Shown here one piece after another: positions 12,201 to 23,843 of a DNA stretch of 64,000 bases. Within the stretch, counting starts at the first letter, position 1, and each line of letters opens with the position of its first letter. The stretch comes from Dryas octopetala (Eukaryota > Streptophyta > Magnoliopsida > Rosales > Rosaceae). The DNA lies in assembly GCA_963921425.1 (NCBI GenBank), contig OY992840.1, positions 18,268,621-18,332,620 on the forward strand, written 5' to 3'. Both the position numbers and the translations under genes were made by a program. The notes under the pieces are model-generated. The model was not told the DNA's origin. It saw only the letters and a program-made list of their open reading frames with translations, and made no database searches.

Positions 12201-13872
12201 CCCTCTCAATGTGTCCACTTCCCAAGCCTTTGTATCTGAAAACAAAAAGCAGTAGAATGATCGTAAGGTTTACTCAAAAGCGCTATAATCTTTTGGGTAC
12301 TAAAGATCCCGATGTAATCAAGCTTGGCCAAATGATTTACAGACAAAAACAATGTTCTGGGGACTTATATGAAACTAACATTACTACGAATATTTATTAA
12401 ACAGTCTATGAATAATAAATAATAACAAGGAAGAAAACAAAAATTATCATATGATACCATTCATCCGCCACAATTTAACTTGGCGATCATCTGCTCCTGA
12501 GACAATCAGAGGCAGGTTCGGGTGGAATGAAGCCCAATTGACACCTCGGTCATGCCCTTCCAAGACATACTTAACAACAGCATCAACACCACCAAAAAGA
12601 TCCGTGTTCATCTGACTTAGTCGCAGTATATCATCTGCAGGGGACACGGTCTTCTTTTTAAGAGAACCAATATCCCAAACACGGACAGTCTGATCTAGGG
12701 AGGCAGATACAACAAGGTCTTCTTTAGGATGGAATGAGGCACACATAACATAGTGATTGTGGCCCGTCAACACTGAAATACAAGTACGTGACTGCCAGTT
12801 CCATATACGAATAGTCTGATCATCACTGGCACTCACAATCCATGGATACTCATGGTGAAACTGCACAGTACGGATATAATCTAGGTGTCCAAGAAGCGTA
12901 AAAAGACACCTATGCATCTTGTAGTTCCAAACTTTAATCTTGTAATCATCCCCTGTAAAAACCAAACACAGGTTGATTAAAGCATGAACTCAACCTACAC
13001 ATTAGTAACCTTTTGATAGATGTAAAAGGTAAAAATCTTAGTTCCCAAGGGGTAAATCCATTAATGCAAGTACTGAATATAAATCCTTGTCCTGTGAAGT
13101 AACATGGGTAGTAATCAAAAGAGTAAAGAGGGCTTGCATTTTCAAAGAGATTTCATATTTTCAATTTTGTTTCATTGTTAATCCATTTTAAATTATAAAA
13201 ACATAAACTTCCCAACAACATGAACTGGTTCAAAATGACATCAAAGTAAAAAATTTGGATCTAAAAGTTGTTAATCTAAATCCCAACATTATTTAGAATG
13301 TATTGGTCAAAAAATACAATCTCAAATCATTCTTGCATTAGACAAACCTTGATAAATATGGGATATACCCTGTTCCAGTGCAGAGTGAAATATTCCAGAT
13401 TAGGTACTCCATCAATTGGGACTTGATAAATCATAATCTCGTAACAGATTTCATCAATCCACCACTAGTATCTGACTCAGTTATATCAATTTCATATAAC
13501 TAAAATTTTCTTTTCATTTTCTGATTATGGTTGCCTTGAGCCTAGATCTATATGATTCCACCAACGACAAACCAAAAGAGATACAACAATTACTAAAACC
13601 AAATGCTAAAAAAATTGCATATGTCAAAAACCAATCAAATTGAAAAATATATATAATTAGGTACCTCCAGACACAAATAGGGGCTGAGATTTGTGGAAAT
13701 GGACACCGCGAACGGGACCATCATGCTCGTCGAATCGATCAATGAGAGTCCCCATACGGTAGTCCCATAGCTGGATCACACCACTGTGAAGACTTGCGAG
13801 GATCCACGGCCTCTTAGTGTGGAAGCTCAGTCCCTTCACTCTGTTACTCTTCGTCTCGAACTTGGTCAACAT
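9282..13872 (-). CDS. Coatomer subunit alpha (alpha-COP)
   Basis: Largest subunit of the COPI coat, which mediates Golgi-to-ER and intra-Golgi retrograde vesicle traffic. Exons 13872-13665, 12952-12458 and 12235-9282 join with GT-AG borders in phase 1 each time. The product is 1218 residues, the length expected for plant alpha-COP. The start [18 protein letters not shown] is the conserved family N-terminus. Residues 1-300 carry six WD40 repeats (GH...WD pattern, such as [15 protein letters not shown] and [14 protein letters not shown]), which recognise dilysine cargo tails. The middle is the helical coatomer region. An acidic linker is followed by the C-terminal domain, which binds epsilon-COP and contains CPYC and CTVC pairs. 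The 5' UTR probably contains an intron (14125-13890; donor after CTAAG, acceptor just before the leader). The gene is intact. Confidence 0.97.
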
Positions 13873-14125
13873 CTTCACCACCGCGATCACTGTATCCAAT
13901 CGAAATGAATCAAAATTCACATATAAGAGAAATTCCCTTCCGGTCTGATTGGTTGCGGAGAACCGAAAGAAAAACAAAAGGAAATCAAGATTCACAGCCT
14001 TGTTATTCTGTCCTACAGTTTCTCGGCAACCACACAGAGCACAAATTCATCAAAACGCGGAAAACCTAATAAACGAAATTGGGAACAGATCTGAATCGAA
14101 AACCTGGTGATGATGAAAATTGTAC

Positions 14126-15463
14126 CTTAGATCCGATCAGTAAGTGAGGGGATCCAAATGACTCACGAATGCATCCAAAAAATACCTCCGCTGCCCGATG
14201 TGTGTATATATTATAGGTGTATGTGTATCTATAGAGAGAGAGGGAGAGGATTTTAGAGAGTGTTAAATATAGAGAGAGAAAGCGAGGGGGGAATTTTCTT
14301 AATTTTATGCTTGGGGATGACTATGGCCGTTAGATTGGAATGCGATGGACGTGATCAAATCGGGTTGCGTCGTTAGAGTAAGGACTTGACTTCGAGTCTT
14401 CGATCTTCAGCAAGGTGCTTTGGCCTTTGAGTCTACATCTGTAATCTGTTATTAACTTATTACAAATTTACAAAAAGGAATATTTGACAAAGCTTTTTTT
14501 TTTTTTTGTCAATTCCAATATTTGTAAAAGCTGAAAATTAAAACCTTACAAGAAATAAATTACATAAACAAAAAAGGGCATTTTCGAACCCCACTTTTCT
14601 CATTCAACAGTCAACACTACCTTATTTTTTGTGTTTTCGACATTTTAATTGGTACATTTGGATTATCGATCTCCTCTACGCTAGATCATTGTGTTGTTTG
14701 TCTTTGCAGATTTCTGATACGGAAAATCGACAAGCTTATTCAAAATCTGCTCCAATTGTGGCTTCACGTTATTGAGTTGTGCATGCTATTAATAATTGGG
14801 CTTTGCTTTTTGACTTATCTTTGCCCATCATAAAAAGGAATTTCATCTTATAGACAATTGAAGTAAAGATATATTTGTAGTTAAACTTCTGTTAAAGATG
14901 AAAGAGTGGATGCAAGTAAGATGGCCCAACCACTAAAATTATATAAATATCTCATGGGTTGGCTTCATGATCTTTGCAACAGTCAATATAGTCATATAGA
15001 GGCCAAGGCAGCTTCCACTACTCACAGTCACAGATGGGTTCCTCACACGCATCATCCACAACATTCTGCAGAGCTTGCTCCTCTGTCATGTTCTTTTCAC
15101 AAAGTATGTACGGTATACTAGGCATCCCAAAACAACCTCAAAAGTCAAAACCATCACAGGAAACTAAGCCTTTAGTTCTCAAGATGCAAAATCAATTCAG
15201 ATCACCCCTCCAACCACAAAACCAAAAGTGAAAAAAATAAACAAATTACAACACCACATTGGCATGTAGCGATACTAATGCTGACATAGAAAAATGTACT
15301 AAAATTTTTGTAATGATGATGTTAAGCAGACTAAAGAACCTCTGCATCTCAAATAAGACATTAGATACATCTGAATATTGTATTCCACATACAAAGGAAA
15401 CAAAGGAAATGAGAAAAGAAAGGTAAATTTTTAAACAGAGTGAAAATTGAGGACAATATCTTC
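14126..15463. other. Intergenic region upstream of coatomer alpha and downstream of PP2A-A
   Basis: Holds the coatomer promoter: a TATA-like tatatattata near 14204 and GA-rich tracts (gagagagagggagagg) at 14230-14290. Further right it is AT-rich, with a possible short coding relic at 15018-15125 (listed separately). The PP2A-A 3' UTR lies at its right edge. Confidence 0.5.
15018..15125 (-). other. Short 35-codon ORF that looks protein-like, identity unknown
   Basis: Reading the minus strand from the ATG at 15125 to TAG at 15018 gives 35 residues, including LCEKNMTEEQALQ followed by an acidic, cysteine-containing tail (CEEPICDCE). Composition is unlike the AT-rich junk ORFs around it. The same frame is closed by TGA just upstream of the ATG, yet codons before that also look coding-like. 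It could be the last exon of a decayed gene or a short peptide gene. No family recognised. Confidence 0.25.
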
Positions 15464-18400
15464 CTAGCTAGACATCATGACCTGTTCACTTGACTGAAGG
15501 GCTTGGCTGGCAAAAGACCTTACATCAACGTCGGGATCTTCACTGAGCTCAACCAAACAGGGACGGATCATCTTCTCCACCACCTGTCGTTAAAGCTCAT
15601 ATCAAGTTGCATATCATCACAAGCACTTTAACAGTGACATTTTATTCCAAGGGACATTTCAAGAATATTCATCAACTAGGCACATAGGATTGAATGATGT
15701 AATTTTGCAGACTGCCCGGAAAACTTCAAAATGATGATTATTCCTTTTGTCTTGGTGCGAAGCGGCATTTGCAAAATGGTAATCAAATTGGATGTAAATT
15801 TGTTCACGACCATTAACCATGGTATACCAAATACCATTATCACCCCCTCATTATGTGCCACATATGTTAACCATGATATATGTGGAACATGATTAGTAGG
15901 GGTGGTAATGGTGCACCATGGATAAGCAAAATGACACTCATTCAGCATAATTATTGAGTGTTTTTCTTCTGATGTTTAACCCATATGACATGTAAGTTTC
16001 TCTCTTTCAGAACCAACTAAAACCAGTACTATGGCAGAAGTTTAGCATGTTAATGCATAATTCGAAAGATTTAATTACTTACAGACTGATCAACTATCGG
16101 AATAATTGACTGCAACACCTTAGCCACATTGAACTTGATGTTTGGTACCCTGCGAGAAGCAATTCTCAGCCCCCACAGCCCAAGTTAAATCAAACAAAAA
16201 GCACAACTAAGGTTAAAAATTCTTAATCTTTACCTATCTTTTGATGCATTGACGACCACCGGTAGAAGTTTGGAACAAGTAATTTCTGATCCCAAAACAG
16301 GGGCAAGTAGGGAAATTGCATGTAGAATGGTCATCCGATACAAATAGTGGGGGTTGCTAATCATATCCAAAACCTGTCAAGAGATTGCCAAGTTTGAAAA
16401 AATATTACCCAATGACCCAGTCCCTTGATAGGGTCGAGTCTGATAACTATGCTTTAGTTATTCATAAATAGAAAAAAAGTCATAGCTACATTTAGTCTTT
16501 TTAGAAAAAGGAAAGAAAACCTGTGGGACTATATGCTGCATTGCCCAATCGGGGCCAAATTCTTCTGCAAGGCGCTTCACATTATTAGCAGCTGCATCAC
16601 GTATTGAGTAAACCTACCATCATCAATGATTCTGTTAATAAATTATATGTAAAAAGAGGTTTACCGGTAAGTAGTGAATGACTACCACTATTTATATGTT
16701 TTGAAATCGCAGACATATGCATCACCCTTTTTTGCCTCTTTTTTGCGCTAAGCAATAAGACATATTAACACATCATTACTCAATCCCAGAGCTGCACAAA
16801 CCTTATCATTTAACCACTGCATGCATAGAGAACCAAGCTTATCATCGAAAAAGCCTACACCCAATTGACTTGCCAATAAAGGGATATATTCTATTATTGC
16901 AAGCCGAACCCTCCAATGTCTATCCTCTGCAAGTTCAACGATTGCTGGCAATAAAGACTGGGACAACAGATCGATTCCAATTACCTGCATCAATGGGTAA
17001 CATCAACAAGACTGATTCAAGTTCAATACGAAACCATACTTAATATACTTAAAACAATGAGTACATTTAAAACAATGGTTAAGCAAATGATAGATCAGAC
17101 AGTTGAAATGAACCTCAAAGGTAAATATGGCTGCTACAAGTAACAGTTACAATTCAAGGATCACATGCTTCACAATTCTCCCTCTAAAATTGACCCAATC
17201 ATTTTTCAAGTTCCATGCAAATTTAAAAACCAGCCATTAGATGATTAAACACAGAGAGAAAAAGGAAGAAACCTGGTTGACTTGATCAAGCTTGCTGATG
17301 ATATTCAACCTGACATCAGGGAACTCGTCTTTTAGGAGAGAAAGAAAAATAGGCAACAGTTGCTCAATTGTTGCATCCTGCAACCACCAAAAGAAAGTAA
17401 ATTCAATATAAGGAGAGGGAGAAAAATATTGCTTTTTGGAAGAATTTGCATTAGATAACAAAAACAACAGAAGATTCTTGCCTTTCCTAAAACTGGTGCC
17501 ATTCCCATTATTACTGAAGCCAATGCAGAACGAACATGCTGGGACGAATCTGTTGACAATTCCTACGGCAGGCAAAAACAGTATCAGACTTGCATAAAAG
17601 TAATCCAACAACAAACTATTTAAAGAAAATCTATGCTGAGCATTTGGTGAGATGTGTACCTTCACAAACGGAAGGATCTGCTGAATAGCAAGTTCTGGAT
17701 TCAAAATTCGGCAAAATTTGGTTACTTTTCCAGCAGCAGCTATTCGCACTTCAGCCTCATTATCACGAAGAAGCCGAACATAAGCAGGCACCAGGTCCGA
17801 CCTACAGTGTGTTAGCGCCACAATGACCATCAATTAGAATTCGAGTGGCAAATTCTTAAATTATTACTAAGATATTGGCTCAAATCCCAATTAATACATA
17901 AAATCGCACACACACACATAGAATCCCCTTCTTAAGAGGGATCCCTTTTTTAAGGGAAGAAAGGGACAACATTGTTGGGACCCACCCTGTAGTGTGGTCC
18001 AATGATCATAATTGTCTATTTACAGAATTACTATATACGAGTAATACACATTCAAAATGACAGCCAAGCCACAAAATAAAAATGATTACCTTGTAGCTTC
18101 TGGACCAACAGCTTCACACAGCTCATATAATTGAGTTGCAACCATGTAACGAACACGCCAAGACTTATCCTGGTCAAAAGAAAAAATTTGCATCACACAT
18201 ATTGGCAAGAGTACATAACACATTGCAATTCATAACTCAGAAGTATGAGCTAGCAATAATATGCTATATTGCTATACCTGTGAAAAATTAACAATGACAG
18301 GAAGAATATGGGCAACACAATCTTGAGGTTCCAACAACTTCCCAAGAGCTGCACAACCCTCGACAGCTAATAACCGAACAGAATCCTGATCTGAATACAA

Positions 18401-20470
18401 GAGTGATTAGAGAGAATTTCATACTTAACACCAATTCTAAAATTTATAAGATCATCTGTAGTCATAAGATAGAGTATATACTGTATGATAGTAGATACAA
18501 GATGATTAGAGACAAGTTCATATTCAATACCAACGCAAAATTTTGTCAACACCTTCTAAAGTACTCAAATTCAAGATATTTAGACTTCATAAATAATAAC
18601 CATTTTTTCTCTGTTATTATGATATCTGAACATTTTAAGTGTGTCAATTAGAACAGCAGATAAGGGGGATGAACAACTTAAAGGAAAAGACACATAAAAC
18701 CTTCAGCTATACATTTTCAATAGCCACTGACCTTCCATTTGATGCAGAAAGAGATGCAATCAGTCAGTCAACAGTTCAACCTAGGGCATCATGCACCAAG
18801 GTCTTGGGATAATTTACAATGGATTAAGCAACCTATACATATTACATAAAGGTGATAAAATTCTACTTTTTCAAAGTATATATCATTTTTCCTCTGGTTT
18901 CATCTAGTTAAGGACCACAAGTGTCATATGGTACCATCTGTGATCACACAAAATTAAACACAAAAATCTGTGTATGAATATTAGTTGATATTAATATATC
19001 AGAGAACTAAAAGCAACAAGCATAAAATAATATTGTTGAAGTGTGAAAACCAAAAAAATCACCAGCACATACCATCCTGTGTCAAATCCTCAAATATAGA
19101 CACGATGTCAGTCTTCAGGTGCACAGCTTCAACAGTTGCAGCAAATTTTCCCAGGTTAGTTGCAGCAGATCTTCTAACCATGGGCATGTCATCTTGGCAC
19201 AGTTGACTGTATATCGTTCGTAGTTCAGTTTTGAAAGCTTCCGGGGCACTAGGATAAGCAATATGAAACAAACCGCATGATGAAACTCGGGCTGTAAACC
19301 ACTCGCCAGCAGCCAGTCTCTGTATATTTGAGATAAAAAGATGCAAAAAGATAGTCATTCCAAGAAAAAAAAAAATGACTACAAATATAAGTTAATAAAT
19401 TAGTAAATTATTACATTTAATGGAATGGAAAGAAAAGAAAACAAAGAATCGAAATTTTGATTTAGCCTTGTACAGGCTCTACACCCAAAGCATAGGCATT
19501 ACAGGCCACACCACAAGATCATGTGTCCAGAGTGCAAGGGTAAGGGTGCCCATACACTCTGAATGAAGAGGGTTTAGAAATTAGGTGGATACATATTTTC
19601 AATATCTTTCTACGCCTAATATTCAAGGTAGATGACGCAAAAGTGTACCCTCATTAGCCAGAAGCACTAATCTGTAGTAGTGGCACATCAATAAAGGTGC
19701 ATAAAGAAGAAAACGTAATCCCACAGACCAAATTTGTGTGAACAAATAAATTTATTGGTGAGATGTGAACATATTTTTTAGTTATCTGGTTGCCAAGTAT
19801 TATTTCTAAAATGTTTTCTTCTCCATGCTGGTTTTCATACACAAAAAAACACTTCTACACTCTAAGTTATGACTGTCCAAGCATTCCACATTTGAGGATA
19901 AACAGAGCTCTCAAGTTTATTAAATTTTCAGTAATTTCTACAACTACGCAAAAACTTTTAGAACATTTCATATTGAGGTCTCACCTAGGCTCATGTTTTA
20001 CATTTGCTCAAACACCCAAACCAAATTGACGGCAAAAACATCATAGCAAACAATTAAAGAAAATTAAATCATCTAACCTTAACCAAAGGAATGAAATAAT
20101 CAATCAAGTCCTGTTCCCTCATTTGTGCCCCAATTCTACACAATGACTCCACCGCTTTGTCCCTCACGCATGTTTCCTCAACAGTGCATAGCGTTTCTAA
20201 AGGTGGGAGCAGAACATTGGCATGCCCTACTCCGCCTACATAGGGGATAAACACCCCCAACTCTTCTGCCATTGCAAGAAGCACTTCATCATCATCGTCA
20301 TTGTTCTCGCTCAGGAAAGGAATCAGTTCTTTCCTGGTCCTCTCTTCCCCAAGCGCGCGAGCTATAGTGGACAGCCTGCGGATTGAGTTCAACCGGAGCT
20401 GGATGTCTTCATTCTTGAGCTCGTCAATTAAAACCGCAATTGGGTAGAGAGGTTCATCAACCATAGCCAT
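15464..20470 (-). CDS. PP2AA: PP2A 65-kDa scaffolding subunit A (HEAT repeats), 12 coding exons
   Basis: Scaffold that holds the catalytic C and regulatory B subunits of protein phosphatase 2A. In Arabidopsis the family includes RCN1, which acts in auxin, ABA and root responses. Exons: 20470-20078, 19319-19073, 18390-18278, 18169-18090, 17801-17660, 17562-17482, 17377-17273, 16984-16802, 16613-16521, 16373-16234, 16149-16083 and 15583-15464. They total 1764 nt, giving 587 residues, exactly the plant family length. The start [18 protein letters not shown] is the conserved N-terminus and the end QVMMSS is the conserved C-terminus. About 15 HEAT repeats fill the chain. The intron at 17481-17378 uses a GC donor (AAAG|GCAAG). 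A 5' UTR intron is likely at 20946-20494. The gene is intact. Confidence 0.97.
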
Positions 20471-20493
20471 CTTCGTCCACAAATTCTTCCCAA

Positions 20494-20946
20494 CTGGAAA
20501 CAAAGACAATTTTCAAAATGCTTACATAGAAAATCCTTAATTCCACATTATAAAAAATAAAAAAGACAAAAAATTCCTCTATTTTATCAGCAACCAAACA
20601 GATGGGGCATACTTATGAAATTGGAACAAATTCCACAACTGTTTTAAAAGGTTAGGGTACTTCAAAAAGTACATAAGAACCAGAGTTTTGATTAAATAAT
20701 GCTTACACGAAAATAGAAACAGATTCCAATCGATTTCCAATGAGATCCTTGGAAATGGTTCAAAATTACACGAATTAATTATTGTTACGGTGGGAAAATG
20801 AATCTGAGAAATAGAAACTGAAGGAAAATCTCGGATATGTGAAAGAAACAACTATGCATGACATAAATTAAACAAAAAATAAACAACGAGAGATATAGAA
20901 CACAAAGAAGCAGAAGAAGCAAGAGAGAAGATAGAGGAAGAGGTAC
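20494..20946 (-). other. Probable 5' UTR intron of the PP2A-A gene
   Basis: Donor CTAAG|GTACC at 20947/20946 and acceptor TTTCCAG at 20494 place a 453-bp intron whose 3' end is 23 bp upstream of the ATG at 20470. Inferred from splice signals only. Confidence 0.5.
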
Positions 20947-20947
20947 C

Positions 20948-21766
20948 TTAGGGCTTGTTTGGAGAGGTCGATCTAAAGGAATAGTGTTAGAAATGGGACA
21001 GATTCACAGGTCTTTTGGGGTGACAACCAAGAGAGATATGCTGGCTTAATTTTCCTTCAAACTCGAGGATTTTCTTTTTCGTTTTTGACCAAACATTTTA
21101 CACTGGGACCGAATCCCGCCCGGCCCGATTCGGTTTCTCCGTGCCCCGACCGACTTTGTCTGTTTTTTCTTTTTCTCCCCTTTTTTTCCATTTTCTTTTA
21201 TAAGTAAAGAAAAACTCTTTTACACAAAAAAAAAACTTATTGATTTAATTATGTGGCATCAATTCATTCGATAAGTTAATTTTTTTTTATGAACAATATA
21301 TGAATATTATGTAAATTGAGAACTGTTAGATTTTAAAGACTTCCTATTGAAAAAAATACTTATGTTATACTCACTTCTGAGATATACATATTTTTCCATA
21401 CTTTATATGCATATAATTTCCATACTGGAGATAAGAGTTGGGATAAATTATAAAATCTTAATTCAAAGTAGATTAGTTTTCCAATTTTATCTGATTTCCT
21501 TAAAGGGATAATAAACTTGTGTAAACAAGTTATTTTATAAAGAAATTTTACAATCTTTCCATTTTAAGCCATATAAAATGAATTTTAATTTCCATTTTAC
21601 AAATCATTCTATCTATGATCAACCTCTCTCCTTTGTTTTCTCTCATCAATTAAAAGGAAAAAACAAAACAATCCATATGGCTTAGTGTGTGTCATAATAT
21701 ATACTAGATTACCACTAAATAGAACTAAACTAGTACAACCAAACTAAAGAGAGAACAATACTGAAA
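20948..21766. other. PP2A-A promoter region
   Basis: About 820 bp upstream of the inferred PP2A-A first exon. A short GC-rich stretch near 21110-21155 (gcccggcccgattcgg) stands out from AT-rich surroundings. No gene recognised. Confidence 0.4.
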
Positions 21767-22015
21767 GGCTACGTTTGTTTCACCGTGTTAGCTAGTGTTA
21801 GCTAGGATTGTGTTAAATAACACTCTATGCCCATGTTTGGTAGCAGCAGGTATTAATTTAAGTAGGATTAGATAGCACCGTGTTTCTCAAAAAGCCTCGC
21901 TACGCCTTCTTATTTAACACGGTGCAAATGAGGGGCGCTATTTAGCAACCTGTTAGAGGCTCACTAAATAGCACACAACCTTCTCGATCTTGCTCGCGCC
22001 TTCATCAGTGAGTTC

Positions 22016-22071
<56 letters not shown>

Positions 22072-23208
22072 ATCAGATTGGGTTGGAATTAATATACTGG
22101 GTTTTTTTTTTGATCGACATACTGGGTTTTCCAATTTTTCTGGGTTTTTTCTTCCATTTTTTCTTTGGGTTTCTTCTTGGATTATATGAGTAATAAATTT
22201 ATTGTTTGTCTCGTGTGATTGCTAAGATGTATCTGCCTTGTAAAATGTTTGGGTCTCACAGGTCTCAACAGTCAACACTAGTGAATGCTTTTGCTCATCA
22301 ATGACTTTGGGGAACAACACAAGAGCACTTGTCCAGAAATGACTTGGATCTTTTTTCAACCTATACCCACTTAGAAATTAGAATACAAAATCAGAAGTTG
22401 GTGCAGTTCGTGGGTCCAGCAATGACTTTGATCTTTTTGCAATTGAATTGGATACAAGCAATTGGAATTGAAGCTCAAAGTGGCTCTCGGCTCGCAATCC
22501 GATTCTCCAACCTTTAGCTCATGGGTTTATCTTCTCTGTTTCCTTCATGGGCTTTCGATGATAGCTTGGCTTGGAATTGATCTACTGGATTTTTGTTTTT
22601 CTGAGTTTGATGTATTGATCAGATTGATGGCTTGGGTTTCTCAAATTTTCTATGTTTTTTCCTTTGTTTTTCATTTTTTTATTTTCTTTAATTTCTGGGT
22701 TTTCTTTCCAACTTTTTTCTGGGTTTTGTTCTTATCTTTTCCCTTCTAATTTGTTTTCCCTCCAAGTTTTTTCTCTGCTCATCAATGGCTTTGGAGTTTG
22801 GAACAACACATGACCTCTTATCCAGCAAGTGCAATTGTTAGCGTAGGATTATTGGCCATATTATTTTTTAGGATAATTAAAAAAATTTAGGATTATTGGC
22901 CATATCATCTTTGAATTTGTAACATTTTATTAATTTATTTTAAAATAAATAAATAAATAAAAGTTAATTAGCTATATTATTTTTTAGGATAATTAAAATT
23001 TTTTATTAATTTAAAAATAAAATTAATTATAACTTAGTCCGATTATGTACCAAACACAGAATAGTGTTATTTAGCTTATCTAGCTTCATAATCCGACACA
23101 GCACCAAACACAGGATAACATTAGTCCAGCTTACTCCAGTCTAACACTATCCAGCATAATCCATAAGAATAGTCCAGTCCAACACAGTCCAGCGTGCCAA
23201 ACGTAACC
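21767..23208. mobile_element. 1.44-kb non-autonomous inverted-repeat element
   Basis: The left end ggctacgtttg mirrors the right end caaacgtaacc. Further inside, the left tgttaaataacactctatgc pairs loosely with a right-hand segment near 23055-23075, and 'tgtttggta' style motifs recur on both sides. No transposase is present. Both flanks have only aaa in common, so the superfamily (PIF/Harbinger-like or hAT-like) is not settled. It contains a long CT microsatellite. Confidence 0.6.
22018..22066 (+). repeat. (CT)n microsatellite, 49 bp
   Basis: An uninterrupted CT dinucleotide run within the inverted-repeat element at 21767-23208. Likely length-variable. Confidence 0.98.
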
Positions 23209-23843
23209 AAAGTGTATAAACAATGTTGAGATATTATTGAGTGTGACCGTATCACCACATCATCATGTCACGTGGTATTACTAATCTACTTAAATTATAA
23301 CATGTATACAGTAAGGAACAAGGTGAACATAAGCAAGACTCATTCGTTAATTATCAAAGCGTTGTTTGTATTTTGGTAGAAACAGACATTCATTCAAAGA
23401 AACAGTAATTTTTGCATCATTTAAGCCAATTTGGTTTGTGATCCAGGACGACCCAGAGAGCAGAATACAAGTGTGTAACCCCAGAGTTATGTATTACAAT
23501 TTGGTGAAGCAAAAAATGAAACACCAACATCAATGTGCCAGTGTTAGTTTGAAATATCAATTTGTTGCCTTCTTGTATTCAGTTATAACCATTCACATCG
23601 TTCCATGAATGCTCTGACTAATACTAACTGGAAGCTATCTGACCTCCCAACCCAGAAGTATCAGCATATCAATGCTTATATTCTTTGTCTTTGTCAGCAA
23701 AAAAGAGATCACTCAGCATTAACAGAGAAGAATGCAGACTGTTTTTGTGAGTAATGTCAGCAGCAGAAATCAGTGCCATTGTATTTTGGAAATGAAGTAA
23801 TGGCGGATTTCAACATAGCAGAATAGTATGCCATATGTCAATC
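23209..23843. other. Region downstream of the first ALMT gene
   Basis: About 635 bp between the transposable element and the ALMT stop codon. It includes the ALMT 3' UTR. No gene or repeat recognised. Confidence 0.4.
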
